Both the position numbers and the translations under genes were made by a program. From Andrena cerasifolii (Eukaryota > Arthropoda > Insecta > Hymenoptera > Andrenidae), in assembly GCF_050908995.1 (NCBI RefSeq), contig NC_135124.1, forward strand, positions 5,952,001 to 6,016,000: a DNA stretch of 64,000 nt, read 5' to 3'. Positions 1 to 12,132 of this stretch are shown piece by piece. The notes under the pieces were generated by a model. The model had not been told where the DNA came from. It searched no databases and was given only the letters and a program-made list of their open reading frames with translations. How positions within the stretch are numbered: position 1 is the first letter of the stretch; each line of letters opens with the position of its first letter.

Positions 1-107
1 ATGTACGGTGAGAATTCACTTTTAGGTTATTCCAGAATTCTATCGGGATAATTCGGATTTCTGTGGGTTGCTGAAGGCAATTACGAAAAACGCAGAAGAA
101 GGATGGC

Positions 108-1155
108 TAGTAACACAGTTCGGCAAAATATGACTTTTTCGGACTTCTCATTAATAGCTGTTTTTAGGTTTTCGTGCGCTGAAAACGAATCCGCAAACCG
201 TTTGTCGCCATCATCCTCAGTTTTTGAGAAATTCGTTTTTTCAAAAAACTGAAAATTTTCAGCTTTGAACATTTTTTGGGTCGAAACAGTATCAGTTATT
301 TGGTTGCTTGTTGCGTCAAATTATTCTATGAACCCTCCCGAATACAACGATATAAGTTATTATTGAATTATAAACATTTAAATATGTTTAAACAACGATC
401 AAAGGCAAAATAACACCCGGAATGCACTCATTTTTGCAGATATTTTTCAATATATTTCAGAAACTAAGGGTCTAGGAGAAAATATGACTACTCCACGCGA
501 TGTAGCAGACAATTTTCCTTCGGAAAGCATCAACAGAAGTGGGAAAACACCTTTTGTTTTCAATACAGATGCGAAATAGTTTGGCAAAACGTGCGGCGCG
601 GACAGTGGTAGTCAACGACGGCGCGCGATCCACTGCCGCTCAGCGTAATTCCTTCGCTTTACGCGCGTGACTACCACTGTTGGCGCCGCACGTTTTGCCA
701 AACTATTTCGCTTCTGTATTGAAAACAAAAGGTGTTTTACCACTTCTGTTGATGCTTTCCAAAGGAAAATTGTCTGCTACATCGCGTGGAGTAGTCAGAT
801 TTTCTCATAGACCCTTAGTTTTTGAAATAAATTGAAAGATATCTGCAAAAATGGGTGCATTTTGGGTGTCCCTTTCCTCTTTGATCTTCATTTAAACATA
901 TTTAAATGTTCATAATGCAGGAATAACTTATATCGTTGTATATATGACGGAACAAGCAACCGAATAACTATTACTGTTTCGACACAAAAGATGTTCAAAG
1001 TTGAAGATTTGCAGTTTTTTTTCAAAATCGATTTTCTCAAGCCCTGAGGGTGATGGCGACAAACGGTTTGCGGATTCGTTTTCAGCACTCGAAAATCTAT
1101 AAGAAACGTCTACTGAATGTTACAAGTCCAGATGGCTGTCGAACTGTGTAATTAG
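108..1155. mobile_element. foldback element, copy 1
   Basis: Two arms of about 450 bases are inverted copies of each other around a GC-rich centre near 636. The core runs from GAAAACGAATCCGCAAACCG (181) to its complement ending near 1087. Weaker complementarity extends outward to CTAGTAACACAGTTCGGCA (108) and the complement of CTAATTACACAGTTCGACA (ending 1155), which look like the true ends. No open frame in it resembles a transposase, so it is non-autonomous. A second, very similar copy lies at 33696-34678. The superfamily is not recognised. Confidence 0.85.
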
Positions 1156-4100
1156 TGAAGGAGAATTATCACACAAATTGTAGCAATTGTAGGATTAAAT
1201 ATTTGCAGGAATGATAAAACAGTTGTGATAAGTATATAATGAGATGTTACATGATTGTAACTTTTTATACAACAATAATCCTAACGATGCTAGACAAAAG
1301 TCTTCCATGTAAACAATTCAAGAAATGAAAAATGGAGTTGTATTTTCTTCAAAGTGAACAATTTTTGTATTTGTATCCTTCAACACCCAAAGTAGCTTAC
1401 AGCTCCCTTGCTTTTCTGTTCACAGACTGCACAGGGAATCTTATTGTTAGCTTCTTAAAATCGATCCATTTTTTGAGGATCTCAAGGCTTTTCTGCAAGA
1501 GAACGATGCAGCAATGTAAACGTCCCCTGGGATTACTTGGGTTAGTGTGTCGTCAGACTTCTTTCTCAATTTTGAGCGACTTCACAGAAGATTCAACGTG
1601 GAAAACCTTTTCCTCACGACGTCGTTATAAAACTGATCGCGAATCAGATGAAAATGTTAAAAGCTGCAATTGTAATTGAGTTATTCTAGTATTTATACGT
1701 ATGTATGTACGAGAAGCATTTATAAATAAATCCTGTGATAAACGAGGAAACGAATATAAAATTACAGTAAATGTAGACAGAACAAGTATAAAATATGTTA
1801 CAGTTACTCTAACTATGCATATGTTACAATGACAATGAATTCGTGCAATTTCTGGTGACATTGAAGAGCGTTTCCATTATCAATTTCTAGTATCATCTTT
1901 TGCAAATTATCAGAACTGGATTAGATCAAGGAGAAATCTAAATTATTCTTAAGTCAGGTTGAAACCACTTTCAGGGTAGATTGACTTAGGTTTAATGTAG
2001 GCTGAGTGTAAGCTGTATTAACGTAGGTCTGAGTTTCATTGAATTAAGCTTGAGTCGGATTTCAAATTAGATCCTCCAGTGAACTGGAATAATTCTGTGC
2101 CAATTGGAACTAAATTCTATTAAATTTGCATTGATTAACACTTCTATTTAAAATTCTACCTAAAATTATTTAACCTAAAGTTTCCATCACGTTCACCAGT
2201 TTTACCAGCTTCGTAATAACAACTGACCGCCTTTGTAACATCCACATCCAGGTTTCGTCGAATGAACGTTATCGAAGCTGCGATAAAATGTACAGTAAAA
2301 AATTCCAATACTATTCGAGTGGTCAAAGTGTACATGAGTGGTAAGTTTTGTCCTTAAAAAACTTTCAGAGAAAGGAGTCTGACTGTGCAATGATGTCTTC
2401 GTGTTAGTGGCTCGATGAGTTATACTTTCTTTATTACGCGATCTTCGCGTAGACTGTAGACTCTGGTTCGTCCTCGTACATACGACGCTGCTCTGCTCCG
2501 TACACACATCTTTCCTCTGTTTCTCGTACTGAGAGAAGAGCACGAGATACACTCGTTAAAGCTACCAATAACTGCAAACGCTCGCGTCCGTTACGGGGTA
2601 CAGCATGGACCGAAGCGCCCCTCGAAGCAGATTTGTATAAATAACGAATAGACTCACTCACGTGCGAACGTTCCGTTATAAAACATCCCGTCGTGATTAA
2701 AATTAATTACAACCGAAATACTCGCCGCAGAACAAACACATCCCCGATGGAAATGTAGAAAAATATCCTCCCGTATCAAAACACCGTGCGCCGAAAGGTA
2801 CGATCGCATAAATAACATAGGAACAGTGGAAAGAAAGAAGCACGCTAAGTGACCTAGAAATTAAAGACGAAAAGAGCTGCCTGTATATGTTCGCGCGGTT
2901 TAAATACTCCTCAGCAAGGGCCTACCGTAAAGTACTGGAAAAATAAAATCGTCGATGGACACAGAGGTGGATTTGTACACGTTATTAGAAATCGGACAAG
3001 CAAAAGTCGCTCGTCCAAACGCAAGCTCAACATTGCTGAGATGCTCGGAGCACTCGCAAGATACAGCCCGTATAAATAATTAAATTAAAGTAGAACAGCG
3101 TATAATACAATTTGCCGTGAGTGCATGGTGTCGCAGTTTGAACTGCGAAGCAGCTTCACAACGAGGCTGCGCTCTGCACCCCCTTCGGCGCGGTCTACGC
3201 GTCAGGGGTTGCATTATCGACTCGTGTATCCTGCAAGTACGCAACGCATAAGGATAACACACCCGTCGCGTATGATCTAAGCGCGAACAGATCTACTTAA
3301 ACGCCTAATGACTGCACTGGTTTCTCTCAGTACGCGAATTTGCAAATTGGCGAGCGGAGAATTCGAATTATCTTCCGTGGATCGCGAGTTGCTCGCGATC
3401 GCATCCTTCCACGTGTCACAGGCGCAGTTTATAACCAGGGGAAAACGAACTCTTGGTCCCTATGTTTCCTCAAAATCTCCCCAACCCCTTCGCCACCTCA
3501 TCGTCCCTCCATTCCCCTCTCAATTGCGAGTTCACACGACGAACGAAACGAAAGCATCGATGCTTGCTTGCTGGACCGACCTGGGCTCGATTTAATCGCT
3601 CCTCTCTTGATCCACAGCGTGACTCGTGTGCACGAGAGAAAGTCGAGATCGTCGTCGAAGAGAAATGTAAAATCATGCACCGACGGTGGCGCACGTGAGG
3701 GTTAAATTGCTTCATCGGTATCGATTCTTTCGAGAACGAAATGGGTTTCGTTTTATCTGACATTTCGTTCGGATTAGCCTGTTGCTTCGAATGCAATGCT
3801 CGTTGCATGGATGGGGGTAGTTTAGGACGGGGTTTGTGAGTATTTAGTATTGGATTGAACATGCTCCCGCTAATTGACGTTGTTTCGTGACAGAAACAGG
3901 GATAAAAGTGATTGATTTCAGGATTATGGTGTGGGCAGGATATCTTTAACGTCCAGAGATCAAGGACACGTTTTATGTCCAAGCTACTGGCAAATTGAAT
4001 ACATGGAGGGTTCAGAAGCAAATCAATGTTAGGTCCACATTTTCCTGAAAAGGAATTACGCAGTTCAAAATCCTCTTTGTTGCTAAAACTTTCAGTTGTT

Positions 4101-5449
4101 CAATGAATTAAGTCACTACTTTTATACGTAAGTAATACGTAAGCTTATATTCACCACGGAATTACTAGGCAAAATTATTTACAGGACAATCGGGGTAACT
4201 CACTTTAAAGTCGCGTCAAGTTTATGGTTGTTTGTTATTTAAAAAATAATTTACGGCGCCGTCTTATTTATGTCGGGGCTGAAAGAAATGAAAATACGCG
4301 TTCTTTATTATCAAGACCACTCTTCTTCTGATAGCGAATCTGAATATTTGCCTGATAATAAATAAAATTTATCTGATTGCGTGGGCGTCCGGAGGGGAAT
4401 GCAAAAGGGGTAGTTGCCCCCCTGGCTTTTGTGAAAAATCGCATATTTTTAAAAACTGATCATTATTATGTTTATACTAAAAGTTAATATTTCTAAATTT
4501 CGAATTAAAATTTTTAATTAAATTGGCACTACAAAATGAGTTGAAAAAAGCAAGCGGGCTGCTCGTTTGTTCATTATTATATTTTTCTTCACCGTCACCA
4601 CAAAGTTGCCCTTTGTGATCGTGGTAAGTGAAATGAAACCTTTATTGACGTGTATTTTCAATATAAATATTAAATTTGTGATAATATTACTGTATATTAT
4701 TAAGACACTTCGAAATTTGCTGTAAATTATGAGGTCCAGTTGGAGAATATCAAGGATTTATTCAACTTTTTCAGTGGACATTTGTGATAAGTCACAATCT
4801 TCTGATTCAATCTGATTTCTTTTAAAAATCCATGGCGATTTTCTTGTTGTTTCTCTTACACTTAAGCTCATTTGAACGTATCTTACAATAAAAAATCGTT
4901 TTTGCATCTTTACTAGCCTTTTTACAACAAATTTGTAAAAACCTCATTTATCTCTGTTTTAATGCTAACAGACTTACACCGCTTGGCTTCTGAACCCTCC
5001 ATATGCACTTCGATCGTGAGATTTGTACGACTGGAAGTAACTGAATTGAAGAATTGTATAATTTCACTAACATGCAGAAACCTTCAAAGAATTCGGTAAG
5101 CATTGAGCCCGAGGGCACGAATAAGTAGCCAAACATCTCCAGACACGGTGTACAAGATCGATTTTCCACAGGAACTCATGCTCCAAAATTTAGCAGACGA
5201 AGGAAAGCAGCAGCTTCACGTGCGCCACCAGGAACTTTGCAAATCAAACGGCACCGTGAACGGCAGAAAAGACGCTCCCTGAACAACAGCACGGCGGAAT
5301 CATGCGCGGGCGAGTGGTATCCCCGTTTTCACCGCGGTGATCGCGTCAGAAAAAAAAGCCTCCCTCTCCTCGCATTCGTTAAGTACGCGCACGACGACCG
5401 TCGTCCGTTGCTACCGTATCCCTAGACCCTTAAAACGACAAACGTCGAG
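1156..5449. other. left flank with no recognisable gene
   Basis: Beyond the putative polyadenylation site of the gene (which reads leftwards) no exon was recognised. The longest open frame, 3470-4021 minus, 183 codons, has no family resemblance and a composition unlike the RasGEF exons. CpG-rich patches occur at 2430-2660 and 3080-3700. Around 4395-4620 the words GGGGTAGTTGCCCCCC and CACAAAGTTGCCCTTTGTG suggest a worn DNA-transposon relic. Confidence 0.5.
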
Positions 5450-5937
5450 CTTAACTCTACAGGAACGAACCTATTTATTCACCGTTATCCTCGTTACTCA
5501 TCCGTAACCTCTGTTCACACACCTAGGAGTTTCGTTAGCGTATATCAAAAGGACTATGTACAAAAGTGCGGGCAACGCGAGAACGTACCCCCCGACACCC
5601 TTGCCAGCGCCCAGGGGTTGGTAGTCGTCGCGAGCAACCGGAAGCCGGGGGAGCGTGTCCGAGGACGCTTTCTCGCTGGCCACGGGCTTAGGAACTATAC
5701 TTACTGCTACGCGATACTGTCCGCTGAATTCTTTCGTGCTCGGCCTTAGGCGACCTCGACCGGTGCAGTCTGATTCCGCGTTCCAACGTTCGGCGCTCAA
5801 AGTCTCTCGACTGGTGGGCGAATGCGGGCTGAGCGCAACGGAGGCGCACAAGTGCGCGTGCAACACTTTGCGGAAGAGTATGGCGAAGCTTCACTGCGCG
5901 ATGCTACGCGTAACGGGTTGGGAAACTTGTCGGTCCT
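5450..5937 (-). CDS. candidate terminal exon and 3' UTR of the RASGEF1-family gene
   Basis: The gene needs a last exon that completes the codon AA- and soon stops. On the minus strand a very C-rich tract (5950-5996) is followed by GTACGCAG at 5945-5938. Splicing there completes AAA and gives KGPTSFPTRYA then TAG. An acceptor two bases further on (after CAGAG) would instead give a tail of about 47 residues ending PPVERL. A polyadenylation signal AATAAA lies at 5479-5474 on the same strand, and the stretch is GC-rich compared with its flanks. The short tail fits the 7-15 residues expected from vertebrate proteins, but its sequence is not recognisably conserved. The low edge is an estimate of the cleavage site. 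Confidence 0.35.
5474..5479 (-). terminator. candidate polyadenylation signal AATAAA
   Basis: AATAAA on the minus strand, about 460 bases downstream of the candidate terminal acceptor. It is the first such hexamer in a GC-rich stretch where chance occurrence is less likely than in the AT-rich flanks. Supports, but does not prove, the gene end. Confidence 0.35.
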
Positions 5938-7635
5938 CTGCGTACACGAGGGGCTGGGCGAACGGGTGGGGGGGTTGGGGGTTGGGGGGGGGGTTGACAA
6001 GGTTACCAGGGAACGGAGGAAATCGAGTTACAGCAGTTAGAGTGGAAAGTGTCGACGACTGCACCGGCCCTCCTAGTACCTAAACGACGCCCTCAAACGA
6101 CGCGAGATCACTCCGGTGGAATTCTTCCTCGTTTTTCTTCGTCGTCTCGTCGATCGCGGGCAAATCGCTGCGTCGGGAGCTCCTCTCCTCTTCTGCTCGC
6201 GTCTATCGTCGTCACGCGGATTTCCGAGGGAATCTCGCCCGCCGTCTGCCACGCTCCTGCTGGATTCTGCTTCTTCTTCGTCTCATGGAGGACAGCCTCC
6301 CCTCGCGAGGAGGCTCGTGCGTGAATGTATTATAACGTTTATAAGAGTGCGTCTACTTGTGTGTTGTGTGCGTCAGTATCGCTCCCACTCGACGCGTTGC
6401 ACGGCGGCTTGTTTTCACTGAGCGTTCAGTTCGGACCTGTTGACAGGAAATTGAAGGAGAACGATGGGGGGAAACGTTTCAAAACCGGCGAAAGTGTTTA
6501 TCGGGGTCGCCGAACCACGATAGTGTTGTATCTGCTGCCACATGTGGGAAATATGATTTACGTTACACCGAGAATGCAACGAGAATGTTTTTTTTTTGTT
6601 TAAGGGCAATCCTGTTTTATGGGCTAGAAACGTAGCAAAATTTAGGATTTTTTTTTTAAGAAACTAGCGTTTCGATTCATCTGAAATTTGGACCATGTTT
6701 TTATGCATCCTTGAAGAAGCTGCAGTTTTTTTATTATTAATTTCTAACCATAGATATAGTAGTTATGCATGATCGACTATCACGCCGCGCAAAATTCGTC
6801 GTCCGTTGGTGTGCATGATATTTATCTACCAGGTAATCTGAAACAGAAAAATGAAACGGCGTTTTACTTTGTACATATGTAGCTTCAGTTTGATGAACCA
6901 GAGTACCGCTAAGTTCTATACTTCTTTTGTTACATAAGAAAATTGCCGCAAATCTGGATTGCAAAGATTAAAGGTTCACACCTTTCAGTTTGGAAACTTT
7001 CCACACTGCTCAATATTTTTTTTTATTTTTTGCTGGTTCATCAATTTCAAGCTACATATGTGTAAAATAAAGCGCCGTTTCGTTTTTCTGTTTCAGATTA
7101 CCTGGTAGGTAAATATCATGCACACCAACGGACGACGAATTTTGCGCGGCGTGATAGTCGATCATGCATAACTACTATATCTATGGTTAGAAATTAATAA
7201 TAAAAAAAACTGCAGCTTCCTCAAAGATGCATAAAAACATGGTCCAAATTTCAGTTGAATCGAAACGCTGGTTTCTTAAATAAAAAATCCCAAATTTTGC
7301 TATGTTCTTAGTCCAAAGAATAATATTCCCCCTTAACAGACAGTGAGTGTAGGGATTGATTAAATGAAAGATTCTTTGGTAAAGTATGAGATAGGAGAAA
7401 CTAGTTGTAGCTATAACGTTCGGAGAGTTACACAAGCGTATAGAAATGTTTTATTGAGCAAAGGAGTTGAAAAAAGTAAGCGCGATAGCAAAGATTTATT
7501 TTTCTTTCTTAATGGAAATAATTGGTGGACTATGATGGCGTTATTTCTGGTACCGATTGTTTAATGCTTGCAGGAGAACTTTGAAAAGAAGCGTACTGAT
7601 TTGTTTCACTATGTGTACTGATCAGGATTACTTAC
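5938..7635 (-). other. putative last intron of the RASGEF1-family gene
   Basis: If the terminal exon call is right, this 1.7 kb is the last intron. It holds a plus-strand run of G tracts (5963-5996), a CpG-rich, C/T-rich stretch (6080-6420), and the complete palindromic element at 6604-7332. The CpG-rich part has TCAGT-type initiator-like words near 6372 and 6426, so it could also be a promoter of an unrecognised transcript; no coding sequence supports that. Confidence 0.35.
6604..7332. mobile_element. TTAA-flanked palindromic element 1 (729 bp)
   Basis: The element begins GGGCAATCCTGTTTTATGGG and ends ATAATATTCCCCC, with TTAA on both sides (6600-6603 and 7333-7336). The arms (about 6640-6905 and 7025-7300) are inverted copies, for example the word CATGATCGACTATCACGCCG (6768-6787) and its complement at 7148-7167. 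The spacer is about 120 bases. No coding capacity is seen. The TTAA duplication is a piggyBac-like trait; the palindromic architecture is shared with five other elements in the window. Confidence 0.82.
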
Positions 7636-7708
7636 TTTAAAGCTTTATAACGTTCTTTCTCTGGGTTGTTGTCTGGTGGTTCGCACTCGAAGGATGCCAA
7701 AGCCAGAG
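7636..7708 (-). CDS. RasGEF1: RASGEF1-family gene, exon H (short C-terminal tail exon)
   Basis: This 73-base exon has no start and was found by continuing the splice phase from exon G. Joined to the last G of exon G it reads ALALASFECEPPDNNPEKER, then YKAL and two bases (AA) of the next codon. Vertebrate RASGEF1B has DALYLASYESEGPEN at the same place, followed by about 15 more residues. The acceptor is TTTTTAATCTAG before 7708 and the donor AAGTAAGT after 7636 (AA|GTAAGT). The intron to exon G is 196 bases. The protein cannot end here, since the donor is strong and no stop is reached; a terminal exon with few codons is expected downstream. Confidence 0.88.
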
Positions 7709-7904
7709 CTAGATTAAAAAGTAGGAAATATAATGGGAGATTTTTTCGTTAAGTACAGAGTACAATACAGTAATATGAATTTCTTAATAGAGATACTTGA
7801 AGAAAGAAGAAGTGCAAAGAAATGAACGATTTTGGAAAGATTCTTTAATATCAAACTGTGTTTTTCCATTGAATATTGAATGAAGATGAAAGAGTATTTC
7901 TTAC

Positions 7905-8056
7905 CATTTTCAGTTAGAACAGGGCTCGCTTGAAGAAAGGCAATGACGCGCGGATTCTTCTCAAAGGGACAGGCAACTTGTTTCCAGGCGATGAATTCCG
8001 TCACCTGCTTCGCCAGCTGCCAGAATTTCTCGAAATTAATGTGGCCGTTTGGTAGT
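7905..8056 (-). CDS. RasGEF1: RASGEF1-family gene, exon G (catalytic domain, C-terminal part)
   Basis: The 152-base exon carries one base of split codon 350, 50 full codons, and one base of split codon 401. It reads LPNGHINFEKFWQLAKQVTE, then FIAWKQVACPFEKN and ASPVLTEN. The match to RLPNGHVNFEKFWELAKQVSEFMTWKQVECPFERD of the vertebrate proteins is nearly continuous. The acceptor is CTTGTTGCAG before 8056; the donor AATG|GTAAGA follows 7905. This exon ends the exchange domain proper. Confidence 0.95.
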
Positions 8057-8429
8057 CTGCAACAAGATAACAACGGGATGGGTAACAATGTAATCACATC
8101 GCTAGCAAAGTGTCCTGATTGACAAGAAAAGATCCTTATGGATTTTAATGGAAGCTTCCACATTTACAGTCTAGATTTTAGAAAAAGCTCAGAGACACAT
8201 ATTTTATTCGCGTAGGTTCGAGTTTAAGCGATTTTCAGGAATTTATTGCGAAGACAGGAATTACAGTAATGGAATAAAACTTTTTTCTATTGATTAAACT
8301 ACATTTCTATAATAAATAAAAAATATAAAAGTAATAAAATTATTGTTTTTAAAATGGTTTTGCAGGCGATTTTGATGACATGTTTAAAAATTCATGCCTC
8401 GCTCGTGCAAGTGATTTCAGTAGTTGGAC

Positions 8430-8910
8430 TTATCTGAATCCAAAAATACACACAGATTCTTGATTAGTATGACTGTCGCTATGGCCCGAACTAGAATAAA
8501 TGATTTATCCTTAAAATTAACAGAATGGCGGGCAAAATACAAGAATCAATGTATTTCAGCTGTGTTTTCTATGCTATTTTCGATTTAAGTAGGTTAGACT
8601 CGACAGAAATACTTGGTTGTAGTACCGACCAGAGTCATAGGTGTGTAGAGTAAGCAGTTCAATTTATAAAGCAATCGGTTCGATAGATTTTGAGATTTTA
8701 CCTGCACCATGTGAAAAATTAACGTTTCGAGAAAAACGCGTTCAAAGTTTTTATCTATAGAGGCCCAGCCTCTGCGCTCCCTACAAAATGCCTATGTAGA
8801 AGCTAAAATAAGTGGAATTTTTCAGTGAAAATTTGATAGTACATTCTTGGGGATATGTAATTTAAAAAAATGTTAAAAAATCGATTTTTTCAAACCGTCT
8901 AATCAGAATG
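8430..8910. mobile_element. degraded relic related to the TTAA palindromic elements
   Basis: The word ATGACTGTCGCTATGGCCCG (8468-8487) recurs almost exactly inside the element at 36475-37197 (36745). The stretch 8730-8905, with AAAAACGCGTTCAAAG, AAATGCCTATGTAGAAG and a poly-A/ATCGATTTTT end, parallels the right arm of the element at 15159-15884. Clear termini are missing, so this is read as one or two worn copies inside the exon F-G intron. Confidence 0.45.
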
Positions 8911-11364
8911 AGCCTTTAATAAGTGAAAGCAACTTCCATTCCACTGATGTTATCCTTTAAGAACCTATTCATGACATAGAAATACGTTTTATGTTGAATG
9001 TTTTATGCTTTGTCTTATGTCAATGAACCTAAAATTTAATTTCGTCACGTTCACTTGCAGTGGTATCAACATTTTGAGGAAAGACAGAAATCGAATGCCT
9101 CAGAGCAAATTTTGTGACAACGTGAAAAATTTTATAAAAATGGTCGCGATGCCTATCGATTATTCGATTTTTTTTTTTAATAGATAGGTCACAAAGAGTA
9201 ACGATTAATTTCATGTAGCATGCAAAGTTCCAATAAAATTTTGCTTCTGATTACCGAAGAACACCCCGTTGGCAGTAGAGTGGATCGATAATTGCAGCGA
9301 CGAGTCCTTTAACGTGTACGTTACCTCGTGTTTACGTACTGTGACGCTTTACCAGCGGAATAACGGCTGTCTGTTATTTTGTTAAATTAATTTCGGATAA
9401 TCCTGATCGTATTAGCCTGCTCCCGAGGCACGCATCGATACGTTAAGTTAATGGTTAGCTCCATAAATTTCAAGCTTAGAATATAATAATCAATCTTCGG
9501 TCCGACGTGCGCTTCGATTGATTTGAATTTAATGAGAATTGGTTTTAGTTTCTTGCACAAGCTCGTAATTAACGTGGGGAGAAAGGGGTCCGATAAAACA
9601 TCAATTAGTTCACTGAAATTTTCTCTGCAAAATGTGTATTTTGCAAAGAAAAAAAAAGAAAAATAAAACGTCGATCGCATCTTATTAAATATGATCTACC
9701 CACCATAACCGTTTTGTATAAAAGTTCTATTAAATACCAGCTTAGAGGGAATATCGATTTATTCATCACACCTTCCTCTGTAAAATGTATATTGCTAAAG
9801 GATGGTGTCGATAAAGAAACATCAGAAAAATAAAACTTGTGGATTGTGCTGAGCAAAGTGCTGCTTAAGCGTTATGAGTTTTTCGCTGTTAAATTTTGTT
9901 ATAAAATACTGTTCCTAATATTATATAACCAAGGTTCTGCGTTTCGCGTAATATAAAGCGGCTATTGCAGGCTGCAGTAAATAGTCTTGAGCGTAATTAG
10001 GGCGTTCTAATTAGTCGATGAACGAGTTTCAGCAACGGCTTTCTGCAATATGTATTCTCTGCGTGGGCTCAATATTGAAGCTGAATATTTTATTCGGTAA
10101 AAGGAAAGTTCATGCGAAGAGAGGCTTGCGGTGCTTCTTCATTTTGCAATTTCAAGAAGTGGGTTCAAAGCGGTCAGTTTGCGTGGGAGACCTTGCAAAG
10201 TTCAGAGTGGTACCTTCAAGTTCTGTATACTCCCCGAATGCAATGTGATTTTACGTGCAAACAATCTTGAAACTTTTTAAAATCATTCTTAGGGGAAAAC
10301 TGACGGAGGCAGAAAGGGTATGCTTCCGTAGAATTGTAAGAAAAATTAATATCAAATTATCATCGCGATATAAATGTACATGAAACAGTAATTCTTGTAT
10401 ATGATGTAAAAAATCTTCCTATTTAAATATTCAATAAATACCATGAGAAGAAATCGTTCAATGAAAGATATCGTTCATTTAAAATTGATTGAAATTTATC
10501 ATTGAAATTTTGAGAGATAAATATCCAAATTAAAATCCTTCGGCCAATCACTCTTAACAGACAAGACAAATTTTGATGAATGCAACTAATGGATTGAGTG
10601 GACCTTGGGCAAACACAATGGTGTACAGAACGTCAGTAAATTCAATAAACCCAGGGGAAAGGAATTTAATTCAATTTTTTTACTCTCCTAAACCGGTTAA
10701 AACTCGCTCGTTCGAGAATATTCAACAATTAAACGTATGGGTTATATTGCGTTTTAAATAAGAACTGGTGTACCTATAACAAACAACTCTGAAACCTGGC
10801 GAACTAAAATAACTGGAAATAAAATAAAATAAAATGTTGCACAAAACTCGACTGGTTATATCTTGTAAATGGCCTATCAAGTGCACGCTTTGTTTAGTTC
10901 GTTAAACATGCCTTGAACTGTATAATGGAACGAGATCGATGGCAACATACGATTCCATTACGATAAATGAAGGAGGCACCGAAATCTCTGCAAGTAATAA
11001 GCTTTCGAAAAATATGTGTGCCTTATTATATTCCTCCCTTTAAATGAAACAGCTTCTCTCTGAGTATCATTTCTTTCTATCTCTAATAATCTATGAAATA
11101 ATTGAGAGGTACGTTTTCAAGTAGTACAGGTCAACCATTCGCGTACTTCGCTAGGCAACTGTCTTATTCAACTGCTCATTCTTTCCTCAATTTCATGAAC
11201 AAAAGTTTAAAACTTGTATCATTCATATAAATTACACATTAATGGCCTAACCTTTTCAGCGAAGTTTATACCTTGGTCGTAAATATTCCACTTATTCTGA
11301 CCGTTTAAAACTTATGCCCATCCATAAAAATTAGATCGCTTCTCATTTCTCCCTTAAATACACT

Positions 11365-12132
11365 CAATTGAGGACCTTGCAGCAAGAGGGGCGCAGCTCC
11401 ATCTTTACCAATTACGTGTAAATTAGAAAAACTGTTTAAAAAAGAACACTAATTAAGAAATATGTATTTTCACACAATAAGTAGTAGTTATTGAATCGAT
11501 AAGTTCTTATTTCTATTTTTAGCGAATTTTTCAAATCCCTAGGTAGTTGCTCACAACAAAAATATTGCACAAAACAGTAATGGGCGCAGCTTCAAAATTT
11601 GCAATAAATCGCTCATTTGTTATCGGATTTGCACCAAACGTGCAACGTAAACGATGCAGAATTTTTTTTACACAGGGTAAACCAACCAGTGAATGACCAA
11701 ATTGTTGAATCTATGGACCTTCGAGATTGATATTTGAATATATTTATGTATAACAGCAAAACGACTGTTGAAATTGCATTTAAATTTATTTTTCACGAAA
11801 TTTCTATAAAATTAATTACTCACTCTTATCGTAATTTAAAAAAAAAATGCAGAACGTGTAGAAGCCCAGTAAATGACCGCATACTTTTAACAAGAATTGT
11901 AATAAACATTAATGTTTGCTTAATATGCGTAACTAAAAAAATAGTATATTAAAAGTGCAACTACACTCCATTTATAAACATACAATATTGTTTAAATTTA
12001 TAATTGACATTTCGTTGCCTAATGGTCAATCACTGGTCAATTAAACTGCTTGGTTTACCCTACATTACACAGCATAACACAAAAACTGTAAAAAACAGAG
12101 TTGCGCCCCTCTCGCTGCAAGGTCCTCAATTG
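11365..12132. mobile_element. DNA-transposon-like element with 35-bp inverted ends
   Basis: The left end CAATTGAGGACCTTGCAGCA followed by AGAGGGGCGCAGCTC (11365-11399) is repeated in inverted form at 12098-12132 with two mismatches. A second inverted match lies inside: GGGTAAACCAACCAGTGAATGACCA (11677-11701) against 12026-12060. The interior is AT-rich and has no transposase-like frame. The target duplication cannot be fixed because CAATTG is itself a palindrome. Confidence 0.72.

Noticed and set aside
3470..4021. 183-codon open frame on the minus strand, the longest in the window
   Set aside because: No recognisable domain, high Ser/Arg/His content as in chance frames of CpG-rich DNA, no splice or start context, and overlapping frames on the other strand are equally open.
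5498..6083. Overlapping frames of 122-142 codons on both strands
   Set aside because: Several frames are open at once because the DNA is GC-rich. The minus-strand part is better explained as a candidate 3' UTR.
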